Origin: Streptomyces toyocaensis
Lineage (GTDB): Bacteria > Actinomycetota > Actinomycetes > Streptomycetales > Streptomycetaceae
DNA length: 64,000 nucleotides
Direction of reading: 5' to 3'
Assembly: GCF_000725125.1 (NCBI RefSeq)
Contig: NZ_JFCB01000007.1
Span: 1-64,000 of the forward strand
In this document: positions 54,241 through 62,796 of the stretch, piece after piece
How the letters are laid out: each line of letters starts with the position of its first letter
How positions within the stretch are numbered: the stretch's first letter is position 1
Notes under the pieces: model-generated
The model's input: the letters and a program-made list of their open reading frames with translations, nothing else
Told to the model about the DNA's origin: nothing
Database searches by the model: none
Translations under genes and position numbers: made by a program

Positions 54241-55653
54241 TCAAGGGAGGGATCGGGACCGCTTGAAGACCCCGGCCGGACGGCCCGGCACGCGGCGCCG
54301 GCGCACGCTCCCCCGGTGCCCCCGTCCCCTGGGTGCGCGCTCGCGTCCGTCGAGCTGGATCCAGACCCGCACCTCGGTCCCGCCGAGCACCGACGAGCCG
54401 ATCCGTACGTCCCCGCCGGTGGCCTCCGCGAGCCGGCGCACGATGTCCAGGCCGAGCCCGGTCGAGCCGTCGCTGCCGGAGCCCTTGCCGCGGGCCATCG
54501 CGGACTCGGGGTCGGGTATGCCGGGACCCGCGTCGGAGACGAGGACGATCACCGCGTCCTCGCCGTTGTGCACGTCGACCGCGAACGCGGTGCCCTCGGG
54601 GGTGTGCCGGAAGACGTTGCCGAGCAGCGCGTCGAGGGCGGCGGCCAGGTCGGCGCGGGCCACGGGTATGCGCACCGGCCGGTCCGCCCCGGCCACCCGC
54701 CACCTGCGGCCCTCGTCCTCGGCGAGCGCCGACCAGAACGCCATCCGCTCCCGCACGACTTCGGCCGCGTCGCAGCCGGCTCCGGGACCCGCCGCGGCCG
54801 TCTGCGGCTTGGCGTCCCGGGCGGTGCGGATGATGGTGTCCACCTCGCGCTCCAACTGCTCGACCGCCGCCCGGGTCTGCTCGGCGGCCGGTCCGTCGCC
54901 GAGGGACGCGGCGTTGAGCCGCAGCACGGTCAGCGGCGTGCGCAGCCGGTGCGACAGGTCGGCGGCCAGTTCCCTCTCGTTGGCGAGCAGGTGGACGACC
55001 TGGTCGGCCATGGAGTTGAAGGCCACGGCCGCCAGCCGCAGTTCGGTCGGCCCCTCCTCCCGGACCCGGGCGCCCAGCTTGCCCTCCCCCAGCTCGCGCG
55101 CCCCCTCGACCAGCCGCTGGGCGGGCCGCACCATCCGTACGCCCAGCCGGTCGGCGACCGCGACCGAGCCGAGGATCAGCGCGACCCCGACCCCGGCGAG
55201 CACCGCCCAGGCCGTACCGACGCCGTTGGTGACGGCGGACTCGGGGACGAACACCTCGACCACCGCGATCTCGCCGGTGCTCAGCGCCACCGGCTGGAGC
55301 AGCGCCGAACCGCCGGACACGGTGGAGGTGGAGGCGCGGCCCAGCTCCCGCACCGCCGCGATGTCCTCGCCGGAGGCCCGCCGCCGACCCAGCTCGAGTG
55401 CCTCGCTGCCGGCGCCCGCAGGGATGTGCACGGCCATCGCGGAGCCGGAACCGGCGGACGCGACGACGCGTTCGAGCTGGTCGCGGTCGGTGGTGATGGA
55501 CAGCGCGGGGGCGACGGCCGCCGCCTCCCGTTCGGCGCCCGCGAAGGCGCGGTCGCGGGCCATCTCCCGGATCACCAGGCCGAGCGGCACCGCGAAGGCG
55601 ACCACGACCATCGCGGTCACCGCCAGCGACACCTTCACCAGGGCCCATCTCAT
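54241..55653 (-). CDS. Sensor histidine kinase
   Basis: A 470-residue membrane kinase. A first helix follows the N-terminus (LAVTAMVVVAFAVPLGLVI), an extracytoplasmic domain of about 110 residues is followed by a second helix (TAWAVLAGVGVALILGSVAV), then HAMP. The phospho-acceptor is H235 in DLSHRLRTPLTVL. The ATPase domain ends with DAGPGIPDP and GLGLDIVRRLAEATGG. It overlaps the response regulator stop by 4 bp. The stimulus is unknown. Confidence 0.92.
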   Translation of the reverse strand: MRWALVKVSLAVTAMVVVAFAVPLGLVIREMARDRAFAGAEREAAAVAPALSITTDRDQLERVVASAGSGSAMAVHIPAGAGSEALELGRRRASGEDIAAVRELGRASTSTVSGGSALLQPVALSTGEIAVVEVFVPESAVTNGVGTAWAVLAGVGVALILGSVAVADRLGVRMVRPAQRLVEGARELGEGKLGARVREEGPTELRLAAVAFNSMADQVVHLLANERELAADLSHRLRTPLTVLRLNAASLGDGPAAEQTRAAVEQLEREVDTIIRTARDAKPQTAAAGPGAGCDAAEVVRERMAFWSALAEDEGRRWRVAGADRPVRIPVARADLAAALDALLGNVFRHTPEGTAFAVDVHNGEDAVIVLVSDAGPGIPDPESAMARGKGSGSDGSTGLGLDIVRRLAEATGGDVRIGSSVLGGTEVRVWIQLDGRERAPRGRGHRGSVRRRRVPGRPAGVFKRSRSLP

Positions 55654-56363
55654 CGCGGCGGCTCCGCTCCGGGCGGGTGCGCGGGCGGCTCCAGCTTCAC
55701 GCCGACACCCCGCAGGGTGTGCAGGTAGCGCGGCCGGGCTGCGGTCTCCCCCAGCTTCCGGCGCAGCCAGGACAGGTGGACGTCGATGGTCTGGTCGTCG
55801 CCGTAGGACTGCTGCCACACCTCGGCGAGCAGTTCCTTGCGGGGCACGACCACGCCGGGCCGCCCGGCGAGGAAGGCGAGCAGGTCGAACTCACGTCGCG
55901 TCAGATCCAGGCGCTGCCCGTCCAGTTCGGCCTGGCGGCGCAGCGGTTCGACGGTGAGACCGCCGACCCGGATCACGGGAGAGGGTGCCGCCCCGCCGCC
56001 GGAGCGCGCCCGGCGCAGCACGGCCGCCATCCGGGCCAAGAGGTGCTCCACCGAGAAGGGCTTGGTCAGATAGTCGTCCGCGCCGGCGTTGAGCAGCCGC
56101 ACGATCTCCGTCTCGTCGTCCCGGGCGGTGGCGACGATCACGGGGACGTCGGTGATGCCGCGCAGCATCTTCAGGGCCTCTGAGCCGTCGAGATCGGGGA
56201 GCCCGAGGTCCAGGACGACCACGTCGAAGCGGACATGGGCGACCTCGCGCAGCGCCTCCAGCGCCGTGCCCACGCTGCGCACGGTGTGCGAGGCGTCGGT
56301 CAGCTGCCGGATCAGCGCCGAGCGTACGAACTGGTCGTCCTCGACCACGAGAACACTTGCCAT
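55650..56363 (-). CDS. OmpR/PhoB-type response regulator
   Basis: A 237-residue regulator. The receiver domain has the acidic pair EDD near the N-terminus, phospho-acceptor D52 in VVVLDLGLPD and the Lys in DDYLTKPFS. The C-terminal winged helix includes TRREFDLLAFLAGRPG and TIDVHLSWLRRKLGE. TACGGT is 7 nt before the ATG, indicating a leaderless start. It is the first gene of the two-component operon. Confidence 0.94.
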   Translation of the reverse strand: MASVLVVEDDQFVRSALIRQLTDASHTVRSVGTALEALREVAHVRFDVVVLDLGLPDLDGSEALKMLRGITDVPVIVATARDDETEIVRLLNAGADDYLTKPFSVEHLLARMAAVLRRARSGGGAAPSPVIRVGGLTVEPLRRQAELDGQRLDLTRREFDLLAFLAGRPGVVVPRKELLAEVWQQSYGDDQTIDVHLSWLRRKLGETAARPRYLHTLRGVGVKLEPPAHPPGAEPPR

Positions 56364-56370
56364 GGGCGGC

Positions 56371-56376
56371 ACCGTA
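56371..56376 (-). promoter_or_regulatory. -10-like TACGGT of a probable leaderless promoter
   Basis: TACGGT on the minus strand, 7 nt before the response-regulator ATG, with no Shine-Dalgarno between. Confidence 0.45.
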
Positions 56377-56473
56377 CGCCATGCCGGACGGGGTCGGCCG
56401 GGGCCTGTGGACAACTCCTGACACCTCCTCGGGCGCGACACCCGTGGGGCTCGTGGGGCAGTATGGGCCGACG

Positions 56474-57016
56474 ATGCGCAGTGGACTCGTACACGTACTG
56501 GCCTGGCTGCTCGCCACGGGCGCGGCGGTCACGCTGTCGTGGTGGGGCGTCAGCACCGTGATGGAGGGCACCGCCTACGACCCGCCCCGCGCCCTGCCCA
56601 TCGCGGTGGCCGAGGAGGAGTCGCGGGCGGTGTCGTCGTCGACCCGGCGGCCGTCCGCGGGACCCTCGAAGGACGCCGCCGAGTCGCGGAAACCGACGGA
56701 CGGGCACGGCACGGCCTCCCGGGAACCGGAACCGGAACCCTCACTGACCGGTGCGCCCGCGACGTCCTCCGCCCCGCCCCCGCCGGCCGCTTCCGGCGAC
56801 GTCAAGAGCTACGACACCAAGGGCGGCCGGGCGGTCTTCGACCTCGGCGAGACGTCCGCGTCGCTGGTGTCGGCGTCGCCGGGCGCCGGCTGGTCGATGC
56901 GGGTGTGGAAGACGGAGACGTGGATCCGGGTGGAGTTCGCCGCGGGCGCCGACCGTGTGTCGGTGTTCTGCACCTGGCACGACGGGCCGCCGCGGGTGGA
57001 GATCGGTACCTACTGA
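56474..57016 (+). CDS. Membrane-anchored protein with a disordered linker
   Basis: A 180-residue protein. Residues about 5-25 (LVHVLAWLLATGAAVTLSWW) form one membrane helix or uncleaved signal. A Ser/Pro/Glu-rich linker (about 50-120) leads to a small C-terminal beta-rich domain (AVFDLGETSASLVSASPG to the end, with one Cys). It is divergent from the two-component system, which may control it. I do not recognise the family. CAGTAT upstream may be a leaderless -10. Confidence 0.7.
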   Translation: MRSGLVHVLAWLLATGAAVTLSWWGVSTVMEGTAYDPPRALPIAVAEEESRAVSSSTRRPSAGPSKDAAESRKPTDGHGTASREPEPEPSLTGAPATSSAPPPPAASGDVKSYDTKGGRAVFDLGETSASLVSASPGAGWSMRVWKTETWIRVEFAAGADRVSVFCTWHDGPPRVEIGTY

Positions 57017-57034
57017 GCCGCTGTCACCGGCGGT

Positions 57035-57907
57035 TCACCGGAAGACGGATGCGGGCGGCGCCGGTGACGCGACCGCGGCGAGGTCCGTGACGGGGGCGGC
57101 GCCGCCGGTGAAGTCGAGGAGTTCCCTGCCGTGCTGGACCCGCCCCGGGTGCGGGTCGGAGGCGGCGCGCCGGGTCAGCTCGGTGATCGGCAGGGGCGCG
57201 TCGGAGGCGACCAGGACGGCGTTGCCGAACCGTCTGCCGCGCAGCACGGCGGCGTCGGCGATCAGCGCGAGCTCCGCGAACCGGGCCGCGGCGGTGGCGA
57301 TCTGACCGCGCAGATGGGCCAGCGGGGGCCCGTCGGCGAGGTTGGCGGCGTAGACCCCGCCGGGGGCGAGGGCCCTGCGGACCTCGTCGAGGAACTCGGT
57401 GGACGTCAGGTGGGCCGGGGTGCGGGCCCCGCTGAACACGTCGGCGACGACGAGTCCGGCCCAGCCGTCCGGCACCTTGGCCAGCCCGTCGCGGGCGTCC
57501 GCCGAGCGCACCCGGATCCGGGCCCGGGCGTCCAGCGGCAGTTCCCGGCGCACCAACCGCACCAGGGCCGCGTCGCGTTCGACGACCTGCTGGGTGGAGC
57601 GGGGGCGGGTGGCCGCGACGTACCGGGCGAGGGTGAACGCGCCACCGCCGAGGTGCACGGCCCGCAGGGGCTTGCCGGGCGGGGCGACGAGATCGACGAC
57701 ATGACCGAAGCGGCGCTGGTACTCGAAGGACAGGTACGACGGGTCGTCCAGGTCGACGTGCGACTGCGGGGCCCCGTCGATCAGCAGGGTCCAGGCCCGC
57801 GGGCGGTCCCGGTCGGGGACGAGCCGGGCGAGTCCGCCGTCGACGTTCTCCGTGACGGCCTCCGCGCCGCCGCCCTGCCCACGTCCACCACTCCTGGCCC
57901 TGCCCAT
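57035..57907 (-). CDS. Spermidine-synthase-like methyltransferase-fold protein
   Basis: A 290-residue Rossmann protein. LRAVHLGGGAFTLARYVAAT is the glycine-rich nucleotide loop and VVADVFSGARTPAHLTSTEF corresponds to the catalytic Asp region of aminopropyltransferases. Such actinobacterial proteins are often named spermidine synthase, but the polyamine-binding residues are not clearly conserved. GACAAT 6 nt before the ATG makes a leaderless transcript likely. Convergent with the membrane-anchored protein gene, 18 bp apart. Confidence 0.82.
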   Translation of the reverse strand: MGRARSGGRGQGGGAEAVTENVDGGLARLVPDRDRPRAWTLLIDGAPQSHVDLDDPSYLSFEYQRRFGHVVDLVAPPGKPLRAVHLGGGAFTLARYVAATRPRSTQQVVERDAALVRLVRRELPLDARARIRVRSADARDGLAKVPDGWAGLVVADVFSGARTPAHLTSTEFLDEVRRALAPGGVYAANLADGPPLAHLRGQIATAAARFAELALIADAAVLRGRRFGNAVLVASDAPLPITELTRRAASDPHPGRVQHGRELLDFTGGAAPVTDLAAVASPAPPASVFR

Positions 57908-57913
57908 GCCCTC

Positions 57914-57919
57914 ATTGTC
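57914..57919 (-). promoter_or_regulatory. -10-like GACAAT of a probable leaderless promoter
   Basis: GACAAT on the minus strand, 6 nt before the start of the spermidine-synthase-like gene, with no ribosome site. Confidence 0.45.
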
Positions 57920-57977
57920 CCAGGCGCCCGCGGCGGGCCGCCCGGCCGTCCCCGCGGCGCGCGGGGGAGCCGCCGGC

Positions 57978-58367
57978 TCAGGAGCAGCCGTCGGCCGCGT
58001 CGATCATCCGCTGTGCCTCGCCGAGTGCCTCGCGCAGCGCGGCGGGGTCCGTCGCCGGCTCCGCCTCACCCGGTGGCAGCAGCCAGCCCGAGCCCGCCAC
58101 CGGCGGCTCGGGGGTCAGCCGCAGCCCATGGCCGTCGGTCTCCGTGCACGTGCTGCCCGGCACGTCCCAGGCGGCGGCCGTTCCCGCCGGCACCAGGAAG
58201 CCGAGCGTGGCTCCGCCGTCGTCGTGCAGCACCAGGCCCACCGCGTCGCCGGCACCGCGCCGCAGGATGTCGACCGCCTCCAGGCCCTGCCGGGCCGGCA
58301 CCGTGACCACCTCGCAGTCCGTGCACGGCGCATCTAACGGTTCGTCGCTCCGGCTGGTCGTCATCAT
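57978..58367 (-). CDS. Conserved hypothetical protein
   Basis: A 129-residue acidic protein without a signal or membrane helix. It has an N-terminal CTDC pair and a C-terminal Cys (ADGC), and the middle (AVGLVLHDDGGATLGFLVPAG) looks beta-rich. GGAGG lies 6 nt before the first of two adjacent ATGs. Function unknown; 70 bp upstream of the spermidine-synthase-like gene on the same strand. Confidence 0.65.
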   Translation of the reverse strand: MMTTSRSDEPLDAPCTDCEVVTVPARQGLEAVDILRRGAGDAVGLVLHDDGGATLGFLVPAGTAAAWDVPGSTCTETDGHGLRLTPEPPVAGSGWLLPPGEAEPATDPAALREALGEAQRMIDAADGCS

Positions 58368-58655
58368 CCCCGGCCTCCACCACACGAATCCCTAGCTTGG
58401 ACGAGCGGGTCGGGAGTCGGGCGGGCTCCCGGTCCACAGGGTGCAACGAGCCGGGCCGTCAACGGCTACGGCGGAAGTCCGCCACAAAGGATGGCACTTC
58501 ATGGCAGATCACGGAGGACATATCCGTTTTGTAGCCAAACTCTGCGTGGTGAGTCCGTCACAACAGGTACGTTCATGCCCGCCGGAATCAGGGTGGCACA
58601 CGGACAACCCTTCCTGTTCCGGCATGGTTCGACGGTTCGCAGAGAGGACCCGGCC

Positions 58656-60104
58656 ATGGCGTCGTCAACGGTGCGCCCATCCACGCCCCACCGGCCACCA
58701 CGGCCGAATCTCGCCTTCCGGCACCTGCGCGGTACGCGCTCGCCGGCCGAGTTCGCCGCGGCGGTACGGCGGGCCGCCCGCGAGATCGGCGAGCGGGTCA
58801 GCTGTGACGCGCGGTACGTGCACCGGGTGGAGGCGGGCGAGATCCGCTGCCCCAACTACGCCTACGAGCGGGTGTTCCTGCACATGTTCCCCGGCCGCAC
58901 CATGACCGACCTGGGCTTCGCGCCCCGCTCGTCGGTCCGCGGGCGCCGGGCCAGGGCCGCCGGGGACACCCCCGCGGACCGCCCCGAGGGCCCGGCGGAC
59001 GCCACGAGTGAGAACAGCGGGGCGTACGAGCCGTATGAGACGCCAGACCGGTACGACACGTACGACCCGCACGACCACGAGGAGAGCGACGTGCTGCGTC
59101 GCGCATTCATGACCAGCGGGGGCGCCACGGTGGCCGCCGCCTCACTGAGCCCCTACGGGTTCGCCTCCGACGCCTCGGCGGCGCAGCGCGCCGTGCGCCG
59201 CGCCGGGGCGAGCGACGCGGGCGCCCTGGAGGAGGCCGTCCGCCGGATCCGGGTCCTGGACGACCGGCACGGGGCGGACGGGCTCTACCGCCGCGCGGCG
59301 GCTCCCCTGCGTGCGGCGTACGCGCTGCTGGACGCCGGGGCGACCCGGCAGCGGACCGCGGACCGGCTCTACTCGGGCGCCGGTGAGCTGGCCATCTCGG
59401 TGGGCTGGCTGGCGCACGACTCGGGCCGCTTCGATGACGCCCGCTCGCACTACGCGGAGGCGCTGGCGACCTCGCGGGTGACCGGGGACGCGGGGCTGGA
59501 GGCGCACGCCTTCTGCAACACGGCGTTCCTCGCGCGGGACGCGGGCCGGCCCCGGGAGGCGGTGCGGGCGGCGCAGGCGGCGCAGCGGGTGGCGCGGTCG
59601 CTGGGCTCGCCCCGGCTGATGTCGCTGCTGGCGCTGCGCGAGGCGGGCGGCTGGGCGGGGCTCGCCGACCGCACGGGGTGCGAGCAGGCGCTGGCCCGGG
59701 CGGGGGCCTACTTCGAGCGCGGGCCGTCGGAGGCGGACCCCGAGTGGATGAGCTTCTACGGCGAGGCGGAGCTGGAGGGTCTCGAGGCGCAGTGCTGGTC
59801 GACGCTGGGCGACTGGCCGCGGGCGGCCCGGCACGCGCGGCGGGCGGCCGAGCTGCAGGATCCGCACTTCAAGCGCAACATCGCGCTGTACACGGCGGAG
59901 CTGGCCGACGACCTGGCCCGTGGAGGGCTGCCGGACGAGGCGGCGGCGGCGGGCATGCGGGTGCTCGACCTGCTGAACGAGGTCCAGTCCTCCCGGGTCC
60001 GGACGATGCTGGCAGGCACCTCCCGGGTCCTCCTCCCCCACCGCCGCGCCACAGGCGTCTCGGCCTTCCTGGACCGCCACGCGTCGCTGCCCCGCGCGAT
60101 GTGA
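58656..60104 (+). CDS. XRE/TPR-type regulator resembling NsdA
   Basis: A 482-residue protein. Residues about 20-90 resemble a lambda-repressor-like HTH (FAAAVRRAAREIGERVSCDA, then RYVHRVEAGEIRCPNYAYER). An acidic, Tyr-rich linker follows. Then LRRAFMTSGGATVAAASLSP looks like an internal twin-arginine or membrane motif, common in this Streptomyces group. The C-terminal 300 residues are TPR-like helices. NsdA-type proteins repress antibiotic production and sporulation; this may be a paralogue. AGAGAGG precedes the ATG. Last rightward gene before the probable mobile region. Confidence 0.75.
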   Translation: MASSTVRPSTPHRPPRPNLAFRHLRGTRSPAEFAAAVRRAAREIGERVSCDARYVHRVEAGEIRCPNYAYERVFLHMFPGRTMTDLGFAPRSSVRGRRARAAGDTPADRPEGPADATSENSGAYEPYETPDRYDTYDPHDHEESDVLRRAFMTSGGATVAAASLSPYGFASDASAAQRAVRRAGASDAGALEEAVRRIRVLDDRHGADGLYRRAAAPLRAAYALLDAGATRQRTADRLYSGAGELAISVGWLAHDSGRFDDARSHYAEALATSRVTGDAGLEAHAFCNTAFLARDAGRPREAVRAAQAAQRVARSLGSPRLMSLLALREAGGWAGLADRTGCEQALARAGAYFERGPSEADPEWMSFYGEAELEGLEAQCWSTLGDWPRAARHARRAAELQDPHFKRNIALYTAELADDLARGGLPDEAAAAGMRVLDLLNEVQSSRVRTMLAGTSRVLLPHRRATGVSAFLDRHASLPRAM

Positions 60105-60727
60105 GCGACCCCACCCCCGCAGCTACGCACAGCCGCGCGCCCCCGCAGCTGCGGGCAGTCGTGCCGCTGGGGCGGCTCCGTCGTGGTGCACAACGACCGA
60201 TGACGAGTAGGCATGTAGGGACGGAAGCGTGTCAAGCCAGAGCCGAGGCAATGTGATGCGCTTCACAGCAGCGTGACGCTGCGGTCTGCGTTCGTCTGCG
60301 TCATGCCGCGTCGCTCTGCTGTGTGCCTCGCTGAGCGGCTGTCTCCGCACCGCTGGGGGTTCGGGCCAGCGTGCGCCTGCTCGGCCGTCTGCGTGGCGCT
60401 GAGCGCGTTCCTAGCCGGTCGCGTGCCGGTCGACGTGCGGCTGAGCAGGTGAGGGGGTGGGGGTATGACCCCCTGGGGCGTGGTTCCCTCACCGCTACGT
60501 CTTAGCGGCCGGGGGGCGGCCACCGTCTGGGGGTAATCCGGACATCATCCCGGACAGCCCTCCAGAGGGTCGAAGCAGCAGGTCAGGGCCGGTTTGCCAT
60601 GCGGTCCGGACAGTGAGCCGGCCGACCGAAGGGGGTGGGTGCCTGAATGCGGGCCGGAGCGCCAGACGGACCCACCGGCCCCCCGGAATTGCAGGGGTAC
60701 CGGCAGGGTCGATCCGGACGTGAGGGG
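60105..60727. other. 623-bp spacer with palindromes at the edge of a probable mobile element
   Basis: No supported gene. It holds CCCGCAGCTGCGGG (60142-60155), GCAGCG-TGA-CGCTGC (60268-60282) and GGGGGT-ATG-ACCCCC (60459-60473), plus TCCGGAC repeated near 60537, 60605 and 60713. Base composition is less GC-extreme than to the left and gene direction reverses to the right. It may contain the left attachment site and terminators of the leftward operon; no tRNA or core duplication can be identified without the other end. Confidence 0.5.
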
Positions 60728-61048
60728 TCAGGCGTAGCCGTGGCGCCTGTCGTACCGCTTCCGGCACTTGTCGCCGCAGTACATCCGCTTGACGTGGGAG
60801 TCCTCGGGAAGGGCCTGCCCGCACTCCAGGCAGAACCCGTCAACAGGGGCCATGACGCGCTCCTCGGGCTCCTCGTACGCCAGCGGCTCGGAAGGGATCG
60901 GCTTGCACCACTCGGCCCACAATGGCGAGGACAGGTCGGAGGCTTGCGCACGGATACAACCTCCGCACTCCTCGGTGTCCGGGTCGAAGTCGTCGGGGTC
61001 GGCTTTGGGGTTCAGGTCGCAGACATGGCGCCAGTGGACGGAGGTCAC
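60728..61048 (-). CDS. Small zinc-ribbon protein
   Basis: A 106-residue protein with two Cys clusters: EECGGC near residue 30, and FCLECGQALP with MYCGDKCRKRYDRR near the C-terminus, spaced as a zinc ribbon with a basic tail suited to nucleic acid. GTG start, with GAGGAGG ending the upstream gene and a 4-bp GTGA overlap. Last gene of the leftward array. Phage and integrative-element regions of Streptomyces often hold such proteins; the exact role is unknown. Confidence 0.7.
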   Translation of the reverse strand: MTSVHWRHVCDLNPKADPDDFDPDTEECGGCIRAQASDLSSPLWAEWCKPIPSEPLAYEEPEERVMAPVDGFCLECGQALPEDSHVKRMYCGDKCRKRYDRRHGYA

Positions 61049-61713
61049 GCGGCCACCTCCTCAGCGTGGGATGCGTTCCAAAGGGCGACGTGAGCAAGCG
61101 AGATCCCAGGGCCAGCCGTCCGCCCCTTGGTCTCGTCCCAGACGCGGTGACAGCTACGGCAGAGGGGTGCCAGTTGCTCAGGGTCGGCGGAGTACGGCAT
61201 TCCCGCGTCCTTACCGTCGAGCTGGACGAGCGGGCTCGGGTCGCCGTGGAGGTAGGCGTAATCGTCGGCCTGCCCGCCGCAACGCCAGCACTCGCGCTCA
61301 CTGGCCGGTCCCTCGCTCGCTCGCTTCCTGTGGTGCACGGTCGAGTAGGCAGGAGCCGACGTGCAGCGCGGATCGGGGTGGTGGTCCCTGCTTGCACAGT
61401 TCACGGTCTTGCCGTCGACTACCGCACGGATGTGTAGGAGCTTGACGACATGCTCGCCGCACTGGAACCAGGCCCGGTCACTGTCGCCGGGGATGCGCTT
61501 CGCCAGAACCAGGCCAGACGGGAACCTCTTGCCTTCGTGGTGCTTCACGGCGCCAGGGCGGGGGCCATGCCCCTTCCTGACGTACCGGGTGCGCTGTCTG
61601 GCGTTGTGCCGGTCGAGCTTGCAGGGGTCGCAGAACCGAGGGGCCGGGCCACGCTTACCGGTGCGCTCGATCGGGTTCGGGCAGGTCTCACAGGCCAAGG
61701 TCGGTACGGTCAC
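61045..61713 (-). CDS. HNH-type nuclease-like protein
   Basis: A 222-residue protein. An N-terminal zinc finger (ACETCPNP and RFCDPCKLDRH) is followed by a basic region. The C-terminal part has CWRCGG and LAPLCRSCHRVWDE, the Cys-pair framework and CxxCH of HNH endonucleases, with LVQLDGKDAG between. It could be a homing-type or phage nuclease. GTG start behind GAGGAGG, overlapping the upstream stop by 4 bp. It ends in EEVAA, as its upstream neighbour does. Confidence 0.72.
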   Translation of the reverse strand: MTVPTLACETCPNPIERTGKRGPAPRFCDPCKLDRHNARQRTRYVRKGHGPRPGAVKHHEGKRFPSGLVLAKRIPGDSDRAWFQCGEHVVKLLHIRAVVDGKTVNCASRDHHPDPRCTSAPAYSTVHHRKRASEGPASERECWRCGGQADDYAYLHGDPSPLVQLDGKDAGMPYSADPEQLAPLCRSCHRVWDETKGRTAGPGISLAHVALWNASHAEEVAA

Positions 61714-62150
61714 GCTGCAACCTCCTCGGGGTCGTGGGTGGTGGTCAGGGCTCGCTCATCGAGCGCAAAGCGAGGGTCAGGGAAGCGCTGTGCGCCCGTC
61801 TCGATGTCCAGGCGGACCGAGAGCGCCAGACCCTCACGGATGGCGTGAGAGCCCGCGAGAGCGCCACCAGAGACCCAACCGAAGCCCTTCACTTCGTGGC
61901 CGGTGATGGCGTCCAGGGCGCCGGGCAGAGCGTCAAGAGCGTCGGTCGTGTCGGCGTCCGGGTGGCCGTGTCCCTTCGTGGCGTGCACCTTGACGTCGAT
62001 CCAGCGAGAGCGGAAGCGTCCCTGGTAGGCAGGGGCAGAGATCAGCCGGACATTCACGCCGGGCGACGTAAGCGAACCCAGCAGAGTTGCCAGGCGCTCG
62101 CCGGTGCCACGGGCGGCATGGTGAACGTGAGAGACCAGCAGTTGAATCAA
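61710..62150 (-). CDS. Unknown mobile-element protein (start uncertain)
   Basis: The frame runs well upstream, but the first part overlaps the T5orf172 gene, so translation probably begins inside. TTG (LIQLLVSHVHH) is used here; its GGAG is very close, so CTG or another start nearby is possible. The product of about 146 residues has WIDVKVHATKGHGHPDADTTDAL and a Gly/Ala-rich segment (GFGWVSGGALAGSHAIREGL). No family is recognised. It ends in EEVAA because its last codons form the ribosome site of the next gene. Confidence 0.55.
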   Translation of the reverse strand: MIQLLVSHVHHAARGTGERLATLLGSLTSPGVNVRLISAPAYQGRFRSRWIDVKVHATKGHGHPDADTTDALDALPGALDAITGHEVKGFGWVSGGALAGSHAIREGLALSVRLDIETGAQRFPDPRFALDERALTTTHDPEEVAA

Positions 62151-62244
62151 CTCCAGAGATGCGAGAGACCGCCCCAGATGACGCCAGGACGGCCTACGAG
62201 AAACGGTGTGGGGGTTGTGTGGCTCAAGGGCCGAACAGGGGCTC

Positions 62245-62796
62245 TTAGGCCAGTTGGCGGGCGGCCCAGGCGTCCGGGTCGTCGGCCCATTCGCGGTACT
62301 CCTCGACGGCCGGAAGCGCCTCGGGGTGGATGCCGTGCGAGAGGGCGAAGGAGAGCAGTTCTCCACTGACGCGCGCGGGCTCGGTCACGTCGAACCGCTC
62401 GCCCTTGCCAGGGATGCGGATGCTTCCGAAGTGGGAGTGCAGGACAGCTTCCGTGTCCTTGCCGCCGGGGAGTACGGCCAGGATGTCGACGTTGCCGCCG
62501 AAGTCTTCGTGCAGTTCGGCCAGCCGTGCGGACAGGCGCCCCTCGGTGCCGACCATGCCCACCTTCACGGTGCAGTCGGGCAGGTGAACGATGTAGCACC
62601 AGCCAGCGGACCGGGGAGCCTCGGGATTCTCCTTGAAGTAGCGGAGCAGTTCCGCCCCACGCTTCGCCTTCTCGCGGTAGGTCCGGGCTTGGTGATGGTC
62701 TGAGCAAAGGGGGAGGTTCGCTTGCACCTTGGCAGGCTTGCTGCACTGCTCGCCGGTGTGTCGGTTGATCCAAGCGCAGGTGTAAGTGAGGGTCAC
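62245..62796 (-). CDS. T5orf172/MUG113 GIY-YIG-superfamily protein
   Basis: A 183-residue protein. The N-terminal part has CAWINRHTGEQC and LPLCSDHHQ, a small Cys/His cluster. The core WCYIVHLPDCTVKVGMVG, followed by RLSARLAELHEDFGG and DTEAVLHSHFGSIRIPGKGERF, matches the T5orf172 version of the GIY-YIG fold (YIV and KVG replacing GIY and YIG). Phages use these as putative nucleases or DNA-binding proteins. GTG start with AAGGAG. Confidence 0.75.
   Translation of the reverse strand: MTLTYTCAWINRHTGEQCSKPAKVQANLPLCSDHHQARTYREKAKRGAELLRYFKENPEAPRSAGWCYIVHLPDCTVKVGMVGTEGRLSARLAELHEDFGGNVDILAVLPGGKDTEAVLHSHFGSIRIPGKGERFDVTEPARVSGELLSFALSHGIHPEALPAVEEYREWADDPDAWAARQLA

Noticed and set aside
60123..60523. 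Small minus-strand frames of 75 and 86 codons in the 60.1-60.7 kb spacer
   Set aside because: No ribosome site, low-complexity Arg/Ala/His composition and overlap with palindromes; they lie where terminators or an attachment site are expected.
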